From an uncultured Methanoregula sp. (GTDB taxonomy: Archaea; Halobacteriota; Methanomicrobia; Methanomicrobiales; Methanospirillaceae): DNA of 64,000 nucleotides. The notes below the pieces were generated by a model, which saw nothing but the letters and a program-made list of their open reading frames with translations, made no database searches and was not told the origin of the DNA. The position numbers and the translations under genes are program-made. The stretch lies in assembly GCF_963662735.1 (NCBI RefSeq), contig NZ_OY759744.1, forward strand, positions 1 through 64,000, given 5' to 3'. Shown here piece after piece: positions 8,966 through 18,267 of the stretch (positions are counted from its first letter, which is position 1; every line of letters begins with the position of its first letter).

Positions 8966-10171
8966 ATGAAAAGATTCGCCCTCCTGTCTCTTGGCCTTCC
9001 CCCCTCGCAATCAGGCCAGTCAATGGTCTTGTTCCATATCCTCAAGAACATCGATCCCGACAAATACTGTTTAATCACACAAAAAAATCTTCATCTGTAT
9101 TCGATAAAACCAACGTGTTCCTCCCGGCTGCCTGCAAATTACCATTACCTGCACCCGGATTATCAGTTCATCAGAATGTTCATCCGTGCTGCATCAATGA
9201 TCGGATCAAGAAGCATGCTGAACCTTGCGCTTAAGGTGCGCACACACCAGATTAAAAAAATCATCCGCAGGGAACATTGCGATGCCATCATTGCCTGTAC
9301 TGGCGATCTTTTTGATCCACCCGCGGCATATATTGCCAGCAGGGAACTGGGCATTCCCTTCATATTTTATGCGTTTGATTACTATTCTTTCCAGGGAGAA
9401 GACCCAGTACTTCGCTCTTTTGCAGGAATATACGAGTCAGAACTTGTCCAGGCTGCAGCAGCGGTAATCGTGCCAAACGAATGCATGTGCGCTGAATACC
9501 TGAAACGTTACGGCATATCAGCAACAATTCTCCACAACCCGTTTGATCTCGAAAGTTATGAGAACCAGATATCTGTCGAGAATAGAACTCCTGCGGTTGA
9601 GAAGGCAGAAAAAGAGATTGTATATACAGGTGCAATTTACGATGCCCATTATGATGCTTTTCGGAATTTAATTGCCGCAATTGCACTGCCTGAAACGATC
9701 CCTGTCAGAATTCACCTGTATACCCCTCAGTCACCACATCACCTTCTTGCCAATAATATCAACGGGCCCCGGGTTGTTGTCCATAAGGCACAACAGGTAA
9801 CTGCAATGCCGGCTATCCAGCAAAATGCCGATATTCTCTTTCTCCCGTTATCGTTCAACCCCCGGTTCAGGGAGATCGTAAAAACATCTGCGCCGGGAAA
9901 GATTGGTGAATACCTTGCATCAAAAAGACCGGTTCTTGTTCATGCACCAAAAGATTCCTTTGTATCGTGGTATTTTAAAAAATACCATTGCGGACTTGTT
10001 GTCGATGAAGACGATCCCAGGGAATTAGCCAAGGCAATCAACCTTCTGACCACCGATGAAAAACTCTGTCAGGAACTCACGCGAAATGCCTATGAACGGG
10101 CAAAAACGGATTTCGATGCGAAATCCGCCAGAAAAAAACTTCTCGCATTAGTAGACAAAATCACAGAATGA
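8966..10171 (+). CDS. Glycosyltransferase, GT4-like
   Basis: The 401-residue protein looks like a GT-B glycosyltransferase. The N-terminal segment has a Gly-rich SLGLPPSQSGQSMVLFHIL loop, the middle reads VIVPNECMCAEYLKRYGISATILHNPFDLESY (the GT4 domain linker), and the C-terminal domain has PGKIGEYLASKRPVLVHA followed by an ERA-type terminal helix. The classic EAMACG motif is replaced by KIGEYLASKRPV, common in GT4-like group 1 enzymes. It ends the plus-strand glycan cluster and converges with a minus-strand glycosyltransferase 30 bases away. Donor and acceptor cannot be told from the sequence. Confidence 0.8.
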   Translation: MKRFALLSLGLPPSQSGQSMVLFHILKNIDPDKYCLITQKNLHLYSIKPTCSSRLPANYHYLHPDYQFIRMFIRAASMIGSRSMLNLALKVRTHQIKKIIRREHCDAIIACTGDLFDPPAAYIASRELGIPFIFYAFDYYSFQGEDPVLRSFAGIYESELVQAAAAVIVPNECMCAEYLKRYGISATILHNPFDLESYENQISVENRTPAVEKAEKEIVYTGAIYDAHYDAFRNLIAAIALPETIPVRIHLYTPQSPHHLLANNINGPRVVVHKAQQVTAMPAIQQNADILFLPLSFNPRFREIVKTSAPGKIGEYLASKRPVLVHAPKDSFVSWYFKKYHCGLVVDEDDPRELAKAINLLTTDEKLCQELTRNAYERAKTDFDAKSARKKLLALVDKITE

Positions 10172-10201
10172 ATGAAAAAAGAATGTACGTCGTGAAGACT
10201 C

Positions 10202-11395
10202 TCATTTTCCATGAATCCCACGGCTCCGGATTAATTTCTCGTATATCTGCTGAATCCCGACTGAAAGACGTTCCCAGGAGTAATCCATGGCATAATCATG
10301 GATGGTTTTTTCGTCCCATGATGCAGCAAACGCAGATGCAATACTATCGGTCAGCATCCCGGCGCTGCCGGGTTGGATAAGAACTCCTACCGCGGGGGTA
10401 ATGATCTCTTCACTTCCCCCGTTGAAAGTTGCCACAACAGGTTTCCCGCAAGCCATTGCCTCAATCTGGACAACCCCGAAACTTTCTTTCAGGCTGGGAA
10501 AAACAAAGATATCACAGGCATTAATCCAGAGAGGGAGTTCGTTGTGGGGTTTCCCGCCAGCCATCAGGAAATGGTTTTCAAGATGCAGAGAACGGATCCG
10601 GGCCATGAGATCCCGTTTAAGAGACCCTCTGCCGATTAAAATGCAGATGATATCATCGCGGTGATCGACAAGATTCGCCACGGCCTCAATCAGGAATTTC
10701 TGTCCCTTTTCTTCAACAAGATTCCCGATGGACAGGATAATTTTCCGGTCCAGAGGTAATCCCAGTTTTTCCCTGCAGGACCGTTTATCCATGGGAAAGA
10801 AGAGGTCGCCCCGGAATCCGTTTGGAATCACCCATGACGGCGTAGTGGTTCCCAACGTGTGGATGCAGTCCAGATTGCTGCGGCTTACGGTAATTATCCA
10901 GTCGGAACGATCCAGGACATCTTTGATCTTTTCTCTCCATGCAGAATCCCTGAAGGGGAGATCATAGATATCATACCCATGAGCGGTCACGACGACGGGA
11001 ATATTGAATTTCTCCTTGAGCCGGATAGCTGCATATCCGTTCGGCCAGAGAAAGTGTGCATGGACCAAATCTCCGGAAATCTTGTGCATTTCGAGATATT
11101 TTTCGATAATGTTGAAATACCGTTTACCGAGATTTTTGTATTCGGAATCCAGAGGGAGAAAGAAGACGGGGATCAGGTGTACCGTAATATTTCCGGGTTT
11201 GCCTTCCAGATCAACAAGGGCCGATTTCCTAAAAGATTTCAGCCGGTTTACCGGTAAATAATTCGATATCTCTGCAACCGGGTTATACCTGACCAGGACA
11301 TGGATGTGATCAAATGCTCCGGCCAGCGATTCCACCTGGTCTTTCACAAAGGTCAGGTAATGATCCGATAGTACGATCAGGTTACTTTTTTCCAT
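10202..11395 (-). CDS. Glycosyltransferase, GT4 family
   Basis: The 397-residue protein is a clear GT4 retaining glycosyltransferase. It has VHAHFLWPNGYAAI in the N-domain, IPNGFRGDLFFP at the linker, ILSIGNLVEEKGQKFLIEAV opening the nucleotide-binding domain, and FPSLKESFGVVQIEAMACGKPVVATFNGGSEEII carrying the E-x7-E motif near residue 300. It is the last gene of a tightly overlapped minus-strand run, and its start overlaps the PHP gene by 19 bases. It presumably transfers a hexose from a nucleotide sugar to a surface glycan or lipid. The substrate is unknown. Confidence 0.88.
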   Translation of the reverse strand: MEKSNLIVLSDHYLTFVKDQVESLAGAFDHIHVLVRYNPVAEISNYLPVNRLKSFRKSALVDLEGKPGNITVHLIPVFFLPLDSEYKNLGKRYFNIIEKYLEMHKISGDLVHAHFLWPNGYAAIRLKEKFNIPVVVTAHGYDIYDLPFRDSAWREKIKDVLDRSDWIITVSRSNLDCIHTLGTTTPSWVIPNGFRGDLFFPMDKRSCREKLGLPLDRKIILSIGNLVEEKGQKFLIEAVANLVDHRDDIICILIGRGSLKRDLMARIRSLHLENHFLMAGGKPHNELPLWINACDIFVFPSLKESFGVVQIEAMACGKPVVATFNGGSEEIITPAVGVLIQPGSAGMLTDSIASAFAASWDEKTIHDYAMDYSWERLSVGIQQIYEKLIRSRGIHGK

Positions 11396-12042
11396 AAAAA
11401 GCCGGTTCCTCGTTTGACAAGAGTCCGTAATTCACCCCGTTTCAGATGGCTGACGATCTGGCTTTTCCGCAGGCTCCCGGCAGAGGTCTTATTTGCACAG
11501 ATGACTTCGCGAATTTCGAAAGATTCTGGATTGACCCGGATTTTCACGAGCCCGATTTCCTCAGGGGAATGGGCATCACTGCCAAACAGACCCGGTTTCG
11601 AGCAGGATGCAGCAAGCTGCCGGGCATCATCATTTTCAGCGGTCGTACAACGGGAATTCCAGACTTCAATAAAATCAACCTGTCCTGCTGTCGCTTCCGG
11701 ATGAATATGGTCCCGGTACGGGTGAGGCAATACTGCAATTCCTCCCTGGGATCGTATTTCCTCAAGAACCGATTGCCATTCACGGCTTTTGATCTCTTCG
11801 GTCAGATTGAGACCAATGATATCCCCGGCATCAGTCCGGACTTCCGAACCAACCACTACGCGAATTCCCCATTGTTTCCCGGCATCCAGAGCTGCTTTTC
11901 CACCACGGATGGTATCGTGGTCCGTGATGGCAATAGCCGTAAGCCCGGCTTTTTTTGCCCGTTTTACAATACGCTCAGGAGACATGAGCGAATCATGGGA
12001 ATATTTTGAATGGATATGGAAGTCAGCAATGAGGTCGTCCAT
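11377..12042 (-). CDS. PHP-domain metal-dependent phosphoesterase
   Basis: The 221-residue protein shows the PHP signature throughout: DFHIHSKYSHDS at residues 7-18, AIAITDHDTIRGG near 37-49, a glutamate in VVGSEVRT, LPHPYRD near 105 and LFGSDAHSPEE near 150. These His/Asp/Glu residues bind a di- or trinuclear metal centre used for phosphoester hydrolysis. It is a stand-alone PHP protein of the YciV/TrpH type and not a polymerase domain. It overlaps the ATP-grasp gene upstream by 20 bases and the glycosyltransferase downstream by 19, so translation of all three is likely coupled. The substrate is unknown; a sugar or nucleoside phosphate is possible. Confidence 0.87.
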   Translation of the reverse strand: MDDLIADFHIHSKYSHDSLMSPERIVKRAKKAGLTAIAITDHDTIRGGKAALDAGKQWGIRVVVGSEVRTDAGDIIGLNLTEEIKSREWQSVLEEIRSQGGIAVLPHPYRDHIHPEATAGQVDFIEVWNSRCTTAENDDARQLAASCSKPGLFGSDAHSPEEIGLVKIRVNPESFEIREVICANKTSAGSLRKSQIVSHLKRGELRTLVKRGTGFLWKKVT

Positions 12043-13174
12043 GAGGTCTCCAGAACCGCTTTTGTTTTAACCGGAGCACAAGCTCCGCAACGGTCATGCC
12101 TATCTGCATAAAGGTGGGCGCGGGATCATGAATATCTATATCGTACCGCACGGACCGATCACCAAAATCCCGGAGAAACTGCGGAATTGTGTGGGGGTCG
12201 GTTATCGCATGGAAGAGATCCGCCGGGAAGAGCCAGCGGTATTTCACACCGGTCGGGTACTGGCAGACCGGCTCGATATCCCCCTCAAGTTCCATACGGC
12301 AGGCAAGGTACGGGAAATCCACGCCTGCCTCAATGGCCAGCCCCAGCGATCCCCAGAACTTGGGATTGATCTCCATGAGCACGAACTGGCCCGTTTTTTG
12401 ATCCTTTTTGAATTCCACCATTGCAACGCCATGCCAGTTCAGGCTGTCGAGAATACGGAGTCCGGCATCCCGCAGAGCCGGGTCATACACGCTCTCCGCA
12501 ACTGCGCTGGGTCCACCCGTAACCGGATACTCACGGATACGTTTATGCATGAAGATCGCCCGGGCTTTCCCATGGTTATAAAGGGCGAAAAACCCGTAAC
12601 CATCACCGTTTATATACTCCTGGATGACCGGGGAATATCTCTCTATCATCCGGTAGTTATCGGATAACTCCGGGGGAGAATTTGCATACCGGACAAATCC
12701 TGATTCTTCAGAGCCTTTGATTACCGCAGGATACGAGACTTCCCGGGCAATTGATGCAACATCCGATTCATTCCGGGGATACCAGGTTTTTGGAATGCGA
12801 ACTCCGAGTTCCCCGGCATAATGGATGGTGCGATCCTTGTTTCCGGCAATTTCGAGTGCGGAATCGAGGGCAAGAGGTATTTTTACATACGGTTCCAGTT
12901 CCTTTCGGATCCGGGACACCTGCATCACAGCAGCAAAACTAATCGGGAGGAGAACATCGAATTTGTTATTCTTAACATATTCCAGCAAAAAATCTGCAAA
13001 CCGTGGATCTCTCTCAGGATCGGGAGCAATGGCATGGTGACTGCAATATTTTGAATAAAATGAGATACTGACCGGGATATGGGAAAGTACCGTGACATCG
13101 ATCCCCCGTTTCCCCAGGGAACGTACGGCGGCCAGCGTATGTTTGAAATTCCCGTCGGTCAGCAGAACTTTCAT
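12023..13174 (-). CDS. ATP-grasp carboxylate-amine ligase-like protein
   Basis: The start is placed at 13174, where ATGA overlaps the stop of the deacetylase; a longer frame to 13207 would run inside that gene. The 383-residue protein has an N-terminal Rossmann-like preATP-grasp domain (MKVLLTDGNFKHTLAAVRSLG). The ATP-grasp core follows: a lysine in YPAVIKGSEESGF, VIQEYINGDGYGFFALY, and the metal ligands in MVEFKKDQ...LMEINPKFWGSL near residue 275. Such enzymes form amide or thioester bonds through an acyl phosphate. Placed among deacetylase, PHP and glycosyltransferase genes, it may attach an amino acid or other carboxylate to a glycan or its lipid carrier. That role is inferred. Confidence 0.85.
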   Translation of the reverse strand: MKVLLTDGNFKHTLAAVRSLGKRGIDVTVLSHIPVSISFYSKYCSHHAIAPDPERDPRFADFLLEYVKNNKFDVLLPISFAAVMQVSRIRKELEPYVKIPLALDSALEIAGNKDRTIHYAGELGVRIPKTWYPRNESDVASIAREVSYPAVIKGSEESGFVRYANSPPELSDNYRMIERYSPVIQEYINGDGYGFFALYNHGKARAIFMHKRIREYPVTGGPSAVAESVYDPALRDAGLRILDSLNWHGVAMVEFKKDQKTGQFVLMEINPKFWGSLGLAIEAGVDFPYLACRMELEGDIEPVCQYPTGVKYRWLFPADLFHAITDPHTIPQFLRDFGDRSVRYDIDIHDPAPTFMQIGMTVAELVLRLKQKRFWRPHGRPHC

Positions 13175-14559
13175 TGTAAAACCACGGTGATTTCTTCCTT
13201 GTTGCACCTTATATCCACGAACATATCTCCGGGAACATATTCCTCATCGATCGAGAAAATCAATTGGGGATCGATATGAACACGCACTCTTTCCGGGACT
13301 TCTGATCGCTTCCAATTCAGGATCCTGATCGTAATTATATTGTTATTCCTGACATATTCAATTCCCGCGGTTCTCCGATCCTTAAACCACGCAACCACAT
13401 TCCCCGCAGTCGTCACCCACGCGCCATCATTCTTTGCGCGGTTCACGAGATCGCCGTACATCCCTGACCAGTCCCGGGGAGGCGTGATATTTTCGTAATG
13501 CCATAACAGCGTAACAGCACCGCCATAGGTCCGGGCATAATCCAGAATCCGGTTACAATGCACAGAGGCTTCGGGTTCCGCGAGCTGAAGGCACGGGATT
13601 TGTTCCCACCCCCCGGCAGCGGGCGCCCAGCAGGATTTCCCGAACAGGCCGATATCCTGGATATGCAGGGGAAGTTCCAGCAGGTTTTGTGCATGGCGTG
13701 GCCGGTAAACCTGCAGAGTTCCCGCCCGGAAACCGGCATCATCATTATACCCGAACGTTGTATCGTAGGAGTACCCGGCAGAGTCAAGTTTTTCCCAGCT
13801 GTCCTGGTCAAAGAGAAGCCAGTGGGTACGGTTGCCAAATGCCCCTTCGCCAACTGCTGCCATTTCCCGTTTTCCCTGCTTCGTATCGGCCCAGTTGTCG
13901 ATACCGTGAACACCAGTTTCCCAGCCGTCCTTCACCAGATCGTGCAGGATATCCTTGTTTATTTCATAGCATACCGACCGGTACGGGTGAGCACGTACGC
14001 CCGGGTTATCCTTTCCCGGCACGAAAAAGAAGGTTGAACGAACTCCAAGCCCGTCTTCCAGAGCCTTCCAGCGTTCAAAGAGCACCCACGGATCGCTTCC
14101 TATCCCGCACCGGGCACAGAGCAGCTGAAGACCGGCGCGGAAATTCCCCTGCCTGAAACACTGGTATGCTGCGTAGCCAGCCGTAAGGAGACGGCATTCC
14201 CGGACAGAGGTTACATCCACATCATGGGTGAGTGCCACCAGGTACTGATGACCCCAGGGAGCCGGAGGTATTTCGATAAGAATCGTATATTTTTTGAGAT
14301 CCTGCCGGAGTTGATCGATCAGGATATCGCATGCCGGTTCATGGAGGTGTGGCTGACCGGTATTGAGCAGATCGCTGATTTTGTTAAAAAAATCATTATC
14401 GTTGAGATCGATGAGATTTCCAAAATAGCCGGGCACTTCGGATTTACGGGCAATAACCACGTCGTACAGGTTACCGGGCACATACCATTCCCACGGTATC
14501 TTGAGGAGCTGGAAGGACTCTTCAACAACATATTTGTCCGGGTAACATATGCCAATCAT
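13171..14559 (-). CDS. Polysaccharide deacetylase-like (NodB homology, CE4-type) protein
   Basis: The 462-residue protein contains the metal site of CE4 deacetylases: ALTHDVDVT (Asp-Asp/His-Asp motif) near residue 110 and GVHGIDN with the His ligand near 220. The CE4-type ending VTLLWHYENITP lies near 370. The first 100 residues and the last 80 (a beta-rich tail) fall outside the core. A stop codon lies in frame directly before the ATG, which fixes the start; AGGAC precedes it. There is no signal peptide, so it should act in the cytoplasm on an intracellular sugar or lipid-linked intermediate. It ends in an ATGA overlap with the ATP-grasp gene. Confidence 0.82.
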   Translation of the reverse strand: MIGICYPDKYVVEESFQLLKIPWEWYVPGNLYDVVIARKSEVPGYFGNLIDLNDNDFFNKISDLLNTGQPHLHEPACDILIDQLRQDLKKYTILIEIPPAPWGHQYLVALTHDVDVTSVRECRLLTAGYAAYQCFRQGNFRAGLQLLCARCGIGSDPWVLFERWKALEDGLGVRSTFFFVPGKDNPGVRAHPYRSVCYEINKDILHDLVKDGWETGVHGIDNWADTKQGKREMAAVGEGAFGNRTHWLLFDQDSWEKLDSAGYSYDTTFGYNDDAGFRAGTLQVYRPRHAQNLLELPLHIQDIGLFGKSCWAPAAGGWEQIPCLQLAEPEASVHCNRILDYARTYGGAVTLLWHYENITPPRDWSGMYGDLVNRAKNDGAWVTTAGNVVAWFKDRRTAGIEYVRNNNIITIRILNWKRSEVPERVRVHIDPQLIFSIDEEYVPGDMFVDIRCNKEEITVVLQ

Positions 14560-14669
14560 TCAGTTGTCCTGCCACTGCAATGGTACGGTCTTGAGGTACT
14601 GCACAATATCCTTTTTCCGATCGATGGTATCTAAACGTTACAACGCTTTCGAACAATCCGGTGTCCCGG

Positions 14670-15371
14670 TTATTTTACCAGCACCATGAGGGAACACCCG
14701 CCGAACAGCCTTACCGTGAAATCTGGGAAAACGGGAAAGAGCAGTATGCGCGGGATTTTCAATAGATTGTCCTTCATACCGTACTGCCGTGGAAGCGCAT
14801 AGCCGCGAGTGTACTGGTAATCGATTATTTCATAACCAAGATCGTTAAGCATCTGAAGGGCAGTATCCTTCGAAAAATGATGGAGATGCCCGACTTTCTT
14901 CCGCTGTCCGAGCAAAAACCGGGGATACATGACCGCGATGGCAAACATCTCAAGAGGAATATGCAGGATCTTGTACCGGCTCTTGTCCTTGACATCGCGC
15001 AGAAACCTGAAATAATCCTCAAGGTGCTCGATGAGATCAATGAGGAGAAGAAGATCGCAGGAATTATCCGTATCGTCACAATAATTTTTCAGGCAGAATT
15101 TGAGCCGGTCATTCGCTCTTCCTTTGCAGAGCTCATTTGCCTGCGGTGAGATCTCATATCCGGTGAGTCTCGTTGTTTCCGGGAGTCTCAACTGGAGCTG
15201 GGACAGGATCTCTCCACAACCACAACCAACTTCACAGATAGTCCGTGGCTCAAGGTGGTTTTTTTGTATCATGCGGAAGATGAGATCAGCTTTCCAGGGA
15301 GCATCCTCAACATCCCAGGTGGGATTATTTTTCAGGTAATCCCCGTCAGTGTACATAGTTCCTGACTTCAT
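14670..15371 (-). CDS. Class I SAM-dependent methyltransferase
   Basis: The 233-residue protein has the SAM-binding glycine motif ICEVGCGCGEILSQL near residues 44-58, an acidic loop (YEISPQANELCKGRA) and the motif II region LLLLIDLIEHLEDY near 110. The C-terminal part is hydrophobic (RILLFPVFPDFTVRLF), which suggests membrane association. It follows the top6A stop by six bases, with GAGGG overlapping that stop as a ribosome site; a second ATG at 15356 is also possible. Between topoisomerase VI and a glycan-modification cassette, it more likely methylates a glycan or lipid than DNA. The substrate is unknown. Confidence 0.82.
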   Translation of the reverse strand: MKSGTMYTDGDYLKNNPTWDVEDAPWKADLIFRMIQKNHLEPRTICEVGCGCGEILSQLQLRLPETTRLTGYEISPQANELCKGRANDRLKFCLKNYCDDTDNSCDLLLLIDLIEHLEDYFRFLRDVKDKSRYKILHIPLEMFAIAVMYPRFLLGQRKKVGHLHHFSKDTALQMLNDLGYEIIDYQYTRGYALPRQYGMKDNLLKIPRILLFPVFPDFTVRLFGGCSLMVLVK

Positions 15372-15377
15372 AATCCC

Positions 15378-16472
15378 TCAGTTTTTCAATATCCCCATAT
15401 CCGCCAGCCGTGCCGGTAAATACTTCTTCGTAACAAAGTCCAGCCCCCGGGCAGCGAATGCCTGTTGTTCCGACTTCAGGTTCAGTTCAAGCTGGAGGTT
15501 GATCTGCTTTCTCCAGTAATCCGTGGCAAACCGGGGATCCGTAAGCTCTGATTTCAGGGCCTCGACATCCTTCTCGGTCAGCTTGTCGGAGGGGAGGTTG
15601 TAATCCCGGATATCGCTGGGCTGAAGGCCGATGAACTGGGCTTTCGGGGTCACGAGCAGTTCCGACATGTGAGCACTTTTGATCGCACCGTAGGCAACCG
15701 AACCAAAGATGCGGTACGACCACGGGTCGCCATCCGTAAAGACGAGAATGGGGAGATCCCAGTTCGAACTGATCTTGTTGAGCATCCGCCGGGTCGAGCG
15801 GGCGGGTTGCCCCTTGAGGTGAACGAGGATCGCGTTGTGTTCCTCGTCAAACCCGTTCTCGATCAGACGGTCGTACATACCACCGGTCTCTATGGCAATC
15901 ACGAACTTGGCATCATGGTCCACGAACTCGATATTCTCCACATTGTTCGGGATGGTATAGCCGGCCTGCCCGACATCATCCTGGCAGTGAAGGGTCTTCA
16001 TCCCGCGCCGGGTCTCCTCACGGATCCGCATCGGGCCATAGATCGATGCCCCGTTCTCCTCGGGATGGAGGTGAAACCCTTCACGCGGGACATCCGAGAG
16101 GATTTCCAGGTCTTCGATCAGGAAATTGCTCTCGTCCTGCGCACCGAACTTTGCACGCTTCCAGCCCTCGGAAATGTAATACATTTCTCTCAGCGTTGAG
16201 GAGCGGTTTTCCTTGAGCTGCTGCTTGATGAAGGCGATGACATAGGCCATTTTCAGGAGGTGCGTTGCGCTCTTGGCGGATGCCGCCGTCCGCATGCTCT
16301 CCTTGTCCCCGTACTTCCAGACTTCGCTTGCATCATCGAACTCGATATTGTATTTTGTACGGGAGGGAAGCGAGATCGACGGGATCTCGCCGGATTTCAT
16401 CTGGTCGTACCAGGCGCTCGCGATGTTCAGGAGGGAAATCATCGCCTTCTTTTCCAGTTCCTCTTTAGACAT
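15378..16472 (-). CDS. top6A: DNA topoisomerase VI subunit A
   Basis: Topoisomerase VI is the archaeal type IIB enzyme that relaxes supercoils and decatenates DNA. Subunit A is the Spo11-like cleavage subunit. The 364-residue protein has the catalytic Tyr in [10 protein letters not shown] (residues 98-99). Its Toprim metal residues are in [13 protein letters not shown] near 195-207 and [12 protein letters not shown] near 252-263. The winged-helix (5Y-CAP) region precedes the Tyr motif. The length is normal. Its start overlaps the top6B stop by eight bases, which couples the two subunits. Confidence 0.97.
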   Translation of the reverse strand: MSKEELEKKAMISLLNIASAWYDQMKSGEIPSISLPSRTKYNIEFDDASEVWKYGDKESMRTAASAKSATHLLKMAYVIAFIKQQLKENRSSTLREMYYISEGWKRAKFGAQDESNFLIEDLEILSDVPREGFHLHPEENGASIYGPMRIREETRRGMKTLHCQDDVGQAGYTIPNNVENIEFVDHDAKFVIAIETGGMYDRLIENGFDEEHNAILVHLKGQPARSTRRMLNKISSNWDLPILVFTDGDPWSYRIFGSVAYGAIKSAHMSELLVTPKAQFIGLQPSDIRDYNLPSDKLTEKDVEALKSELTDPRFATDYWRKQINLQLELNLKSEQQAFAARGLDFVTKKYLPARLADMGILKN

Positions 16473-18267
16473 CGAGATCCACCACCATCTTCTTGTTGTC
16501 GTCTATGCCCCGTATTTCAAGAATGCCCCCGCCTTTTCCCGGGTAGGAGATGCGTGCAGCATCCTTGGGGGGGACCACGATCTTCCAGACTTTCGTGAAC
16601 TGCCCGTCCATCTCGCTCACGAAATCTGCCTTCAGGTTTGCATCGGCTGCATTGTCCGCCGAGATATCATAAATCGTTATCTCGCCGTCAAAGCTGCTGT
16701 AGTTGGCGAGCTCGATGGTCACTTTCCCGTCACGGGTCCCTTTCTTGACGATCAGTTTCCGCATCAGTTTTCCTTCAATGGGGGTTGTATCGACCAGCGG
16801 CTTTTCCACGATCTCGCTCACTTTCTCGGCAATCTCCGGGATGATGGCGCAGACGGCCCGGGCCCGGTCCTCGGCAAGCTTGCCCTTGTCCCGGCGGGAG
16901 ACAAAGAGCTTGAGATCGCGGCCAAGGTCCTGGAGCGCGAGCACGATCTCCTTCTCGATCTCCGGAATACTTGCTATCGCGTCCTTGCTCTCGCTCGTGA
17001 ACGGCACGTTCGTAGAGGCAACGTGGACAAGGATCAGGATAGGCCCCGTGGGGAGCCCCTGCTGCGATATGTTGTAGGATTTCCAGTTCACCCGCGAGAT
17101 GCAGTCCGTGATAGCGCAGGCGCCCTGCTGGTACATGAGCGGGACACGGTTGGCAAACCGGAGGATGATCGCGTTACCTTCCGCGGGAAGTTTCCCGCCA
17201 TAGCCTATCGCGGCCTCGACCATGAACGAGTGGCCGGAGAAGACGGAGCTCGGGCGGGTGCGGGCGGCGACAAAATCCATCTGGAACTCCTTGTCAAGGC
17301 CGCGCCGGATCAGTTCCTCGCCTATGGGAGATAGGCACTGGGATGACGGGGGAGCCGGGACTGCGACCGCCTGCATGGCCCCGAGCAGCGCCTTGAGCTG
17401 CTCGGTCGTAAGCCCGCTCACCTTGAGAGTCCCCTTGAGACCAGCCTGGTCGCACATGTCCTGCGCGGATTTCTTGCCTACCCGGCTGAACCCGTTGACC
17501 AGGAAATCCAGGAGTTTCTCCTCGCTTGCAGCAGCCATGCGCTTGAGCTGGCCGAACTCGATACCGTGGGGATGGGGCTGGATGGCAACCGGGCAGGCGA
17601 TAACTTCCTGGCTCACCCGCTCGAACGTGAACGCCTCGTCGTCGAGTTCCACCCGGAACCGGGCATGGGGGTTGACAACCGAAGTGTAGCGGAGGTACTC
17701 GATGAGTTTCTTCTTGGCCGCCATCGTGCTCTTGAACTCGATCTGCACGCGGGTGCCGTGGATCCGGTCCCATTCGAACGGCCCCTGGGATATGATATCC
17801 GGCTCGTTCGTCTCGATCTTGATCTGGATATCGAACTTGTACGCCGGCTCCTTGTGCCCGGTACGGGAGATGACAACCGTCGGGAGACCGCTGGTCAGCT
17901 GGGCATAGAGGACTGCTGCGGATATGCCGATACCCTGCTGCCCCCGGGTCTGGCGGATCTGGTGGAACCGCGAGCCGTAGAGAAGTTTTCCGAACACAAA
18001 GGGAATCTGGGCCGGCACGATGCCCGGGCCATTGTCCTCGACAATGATCCGGAAGAGATCGGTGCCGGTCTTTTTGATGCTGATAAAAATGTCCGGGAGG
18101 ACCTGCGCTTCCTCGCAGGCATCCAGCGCATTGTCCACCGCTTCCTTGATGGTGGTGATGACCCCGCGCGTGGGGGAGTCGAAGCCGAGCAGGTGCTTGT
18201 TCTTCTCGAAAAATTCCGCTACACTGATACTGCGCTGCTGCTTTGCGAGCTCATCAGCGAGCACCAT
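16465..18267 (-). CDS. top6B: DNA topoisomerase VI subunit B
   Basis: This is the ATPase subunit of topoisomerase VI, 600 residues. The GHKL ATP site is complete: [15 protein letters not shown] (N box, about residues 40-54), VEDNGPGI near 76 and [20 protein letters not shown] near 110. An H2TH-like segment and a transducer domain follow, with a switch-lysine-type stretch and a C-terminal beta domain. The start is placed at the ATG at 18267, giving [10 protein letters not shown]. The frame stays open upstream to 18561, but that part is the shadow of hisS, reads as low-complexity Arg/Ser/Pro and is rejected. It overlaps the hisS stop by 14 bases. Confidence 0.97.
   Translation of the reverse strand: MVLADELAKQQRSISVAEFFEKNKHLLGFDSPTRGVITTIKEAVDNALDACEEAQVLPDIFISIKKTGTDLFRIIVEDNGPGIVPAQIPFVFGKLLYGSRFHQIRQTRGQQGIGISAAVLYAQLTSGLPTVVISRTGHKEPAYKFDIQIKIETNEPDIISQGPFEWDRIHGTRVQIEFKSTMAAKKKLIEYLRYTSVVNPHARFRVELDDEAFTFERVSQEVIACPVAIQPHPHGIEFGQLKRMAAASEEKLLDFLVNGFSRVGKKSAQDMCDQAGLKGTLKVSGLTTEQLKALLGAMQAVAVPAPPSSQCLSPIGEELIRRGLDKEFQMDFVAARTRPSSVFSGHSFMVEAAIGYGGKLPAEGNAIILRFANRVPLMYQQGACAITDCISRVNWKSYNISQQGLPTGPILILVHVASTNVPFTSESKDAIASIPEIEKEIVLALQDLGRDLKLFVSRRDKGKLAEDRARAVCAIIPEIAEKVSEIVEKPLVDTTPIEGKLMRKLIVKKGTRDGKVTIELANYSSFDGEITIYDISADNAADANLKADFVSEMDGQFTKVWKIVVPPKDAARISYPGKGGGILEIRGIDDNKKMVVDLDV

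Noticed and set aside
10168..10380. 70-codon frame after the glycosyltransferase
   Set aside because: It runs into the 3' end of the convergent gene and has no protein-like sequence beyond the first few residues.
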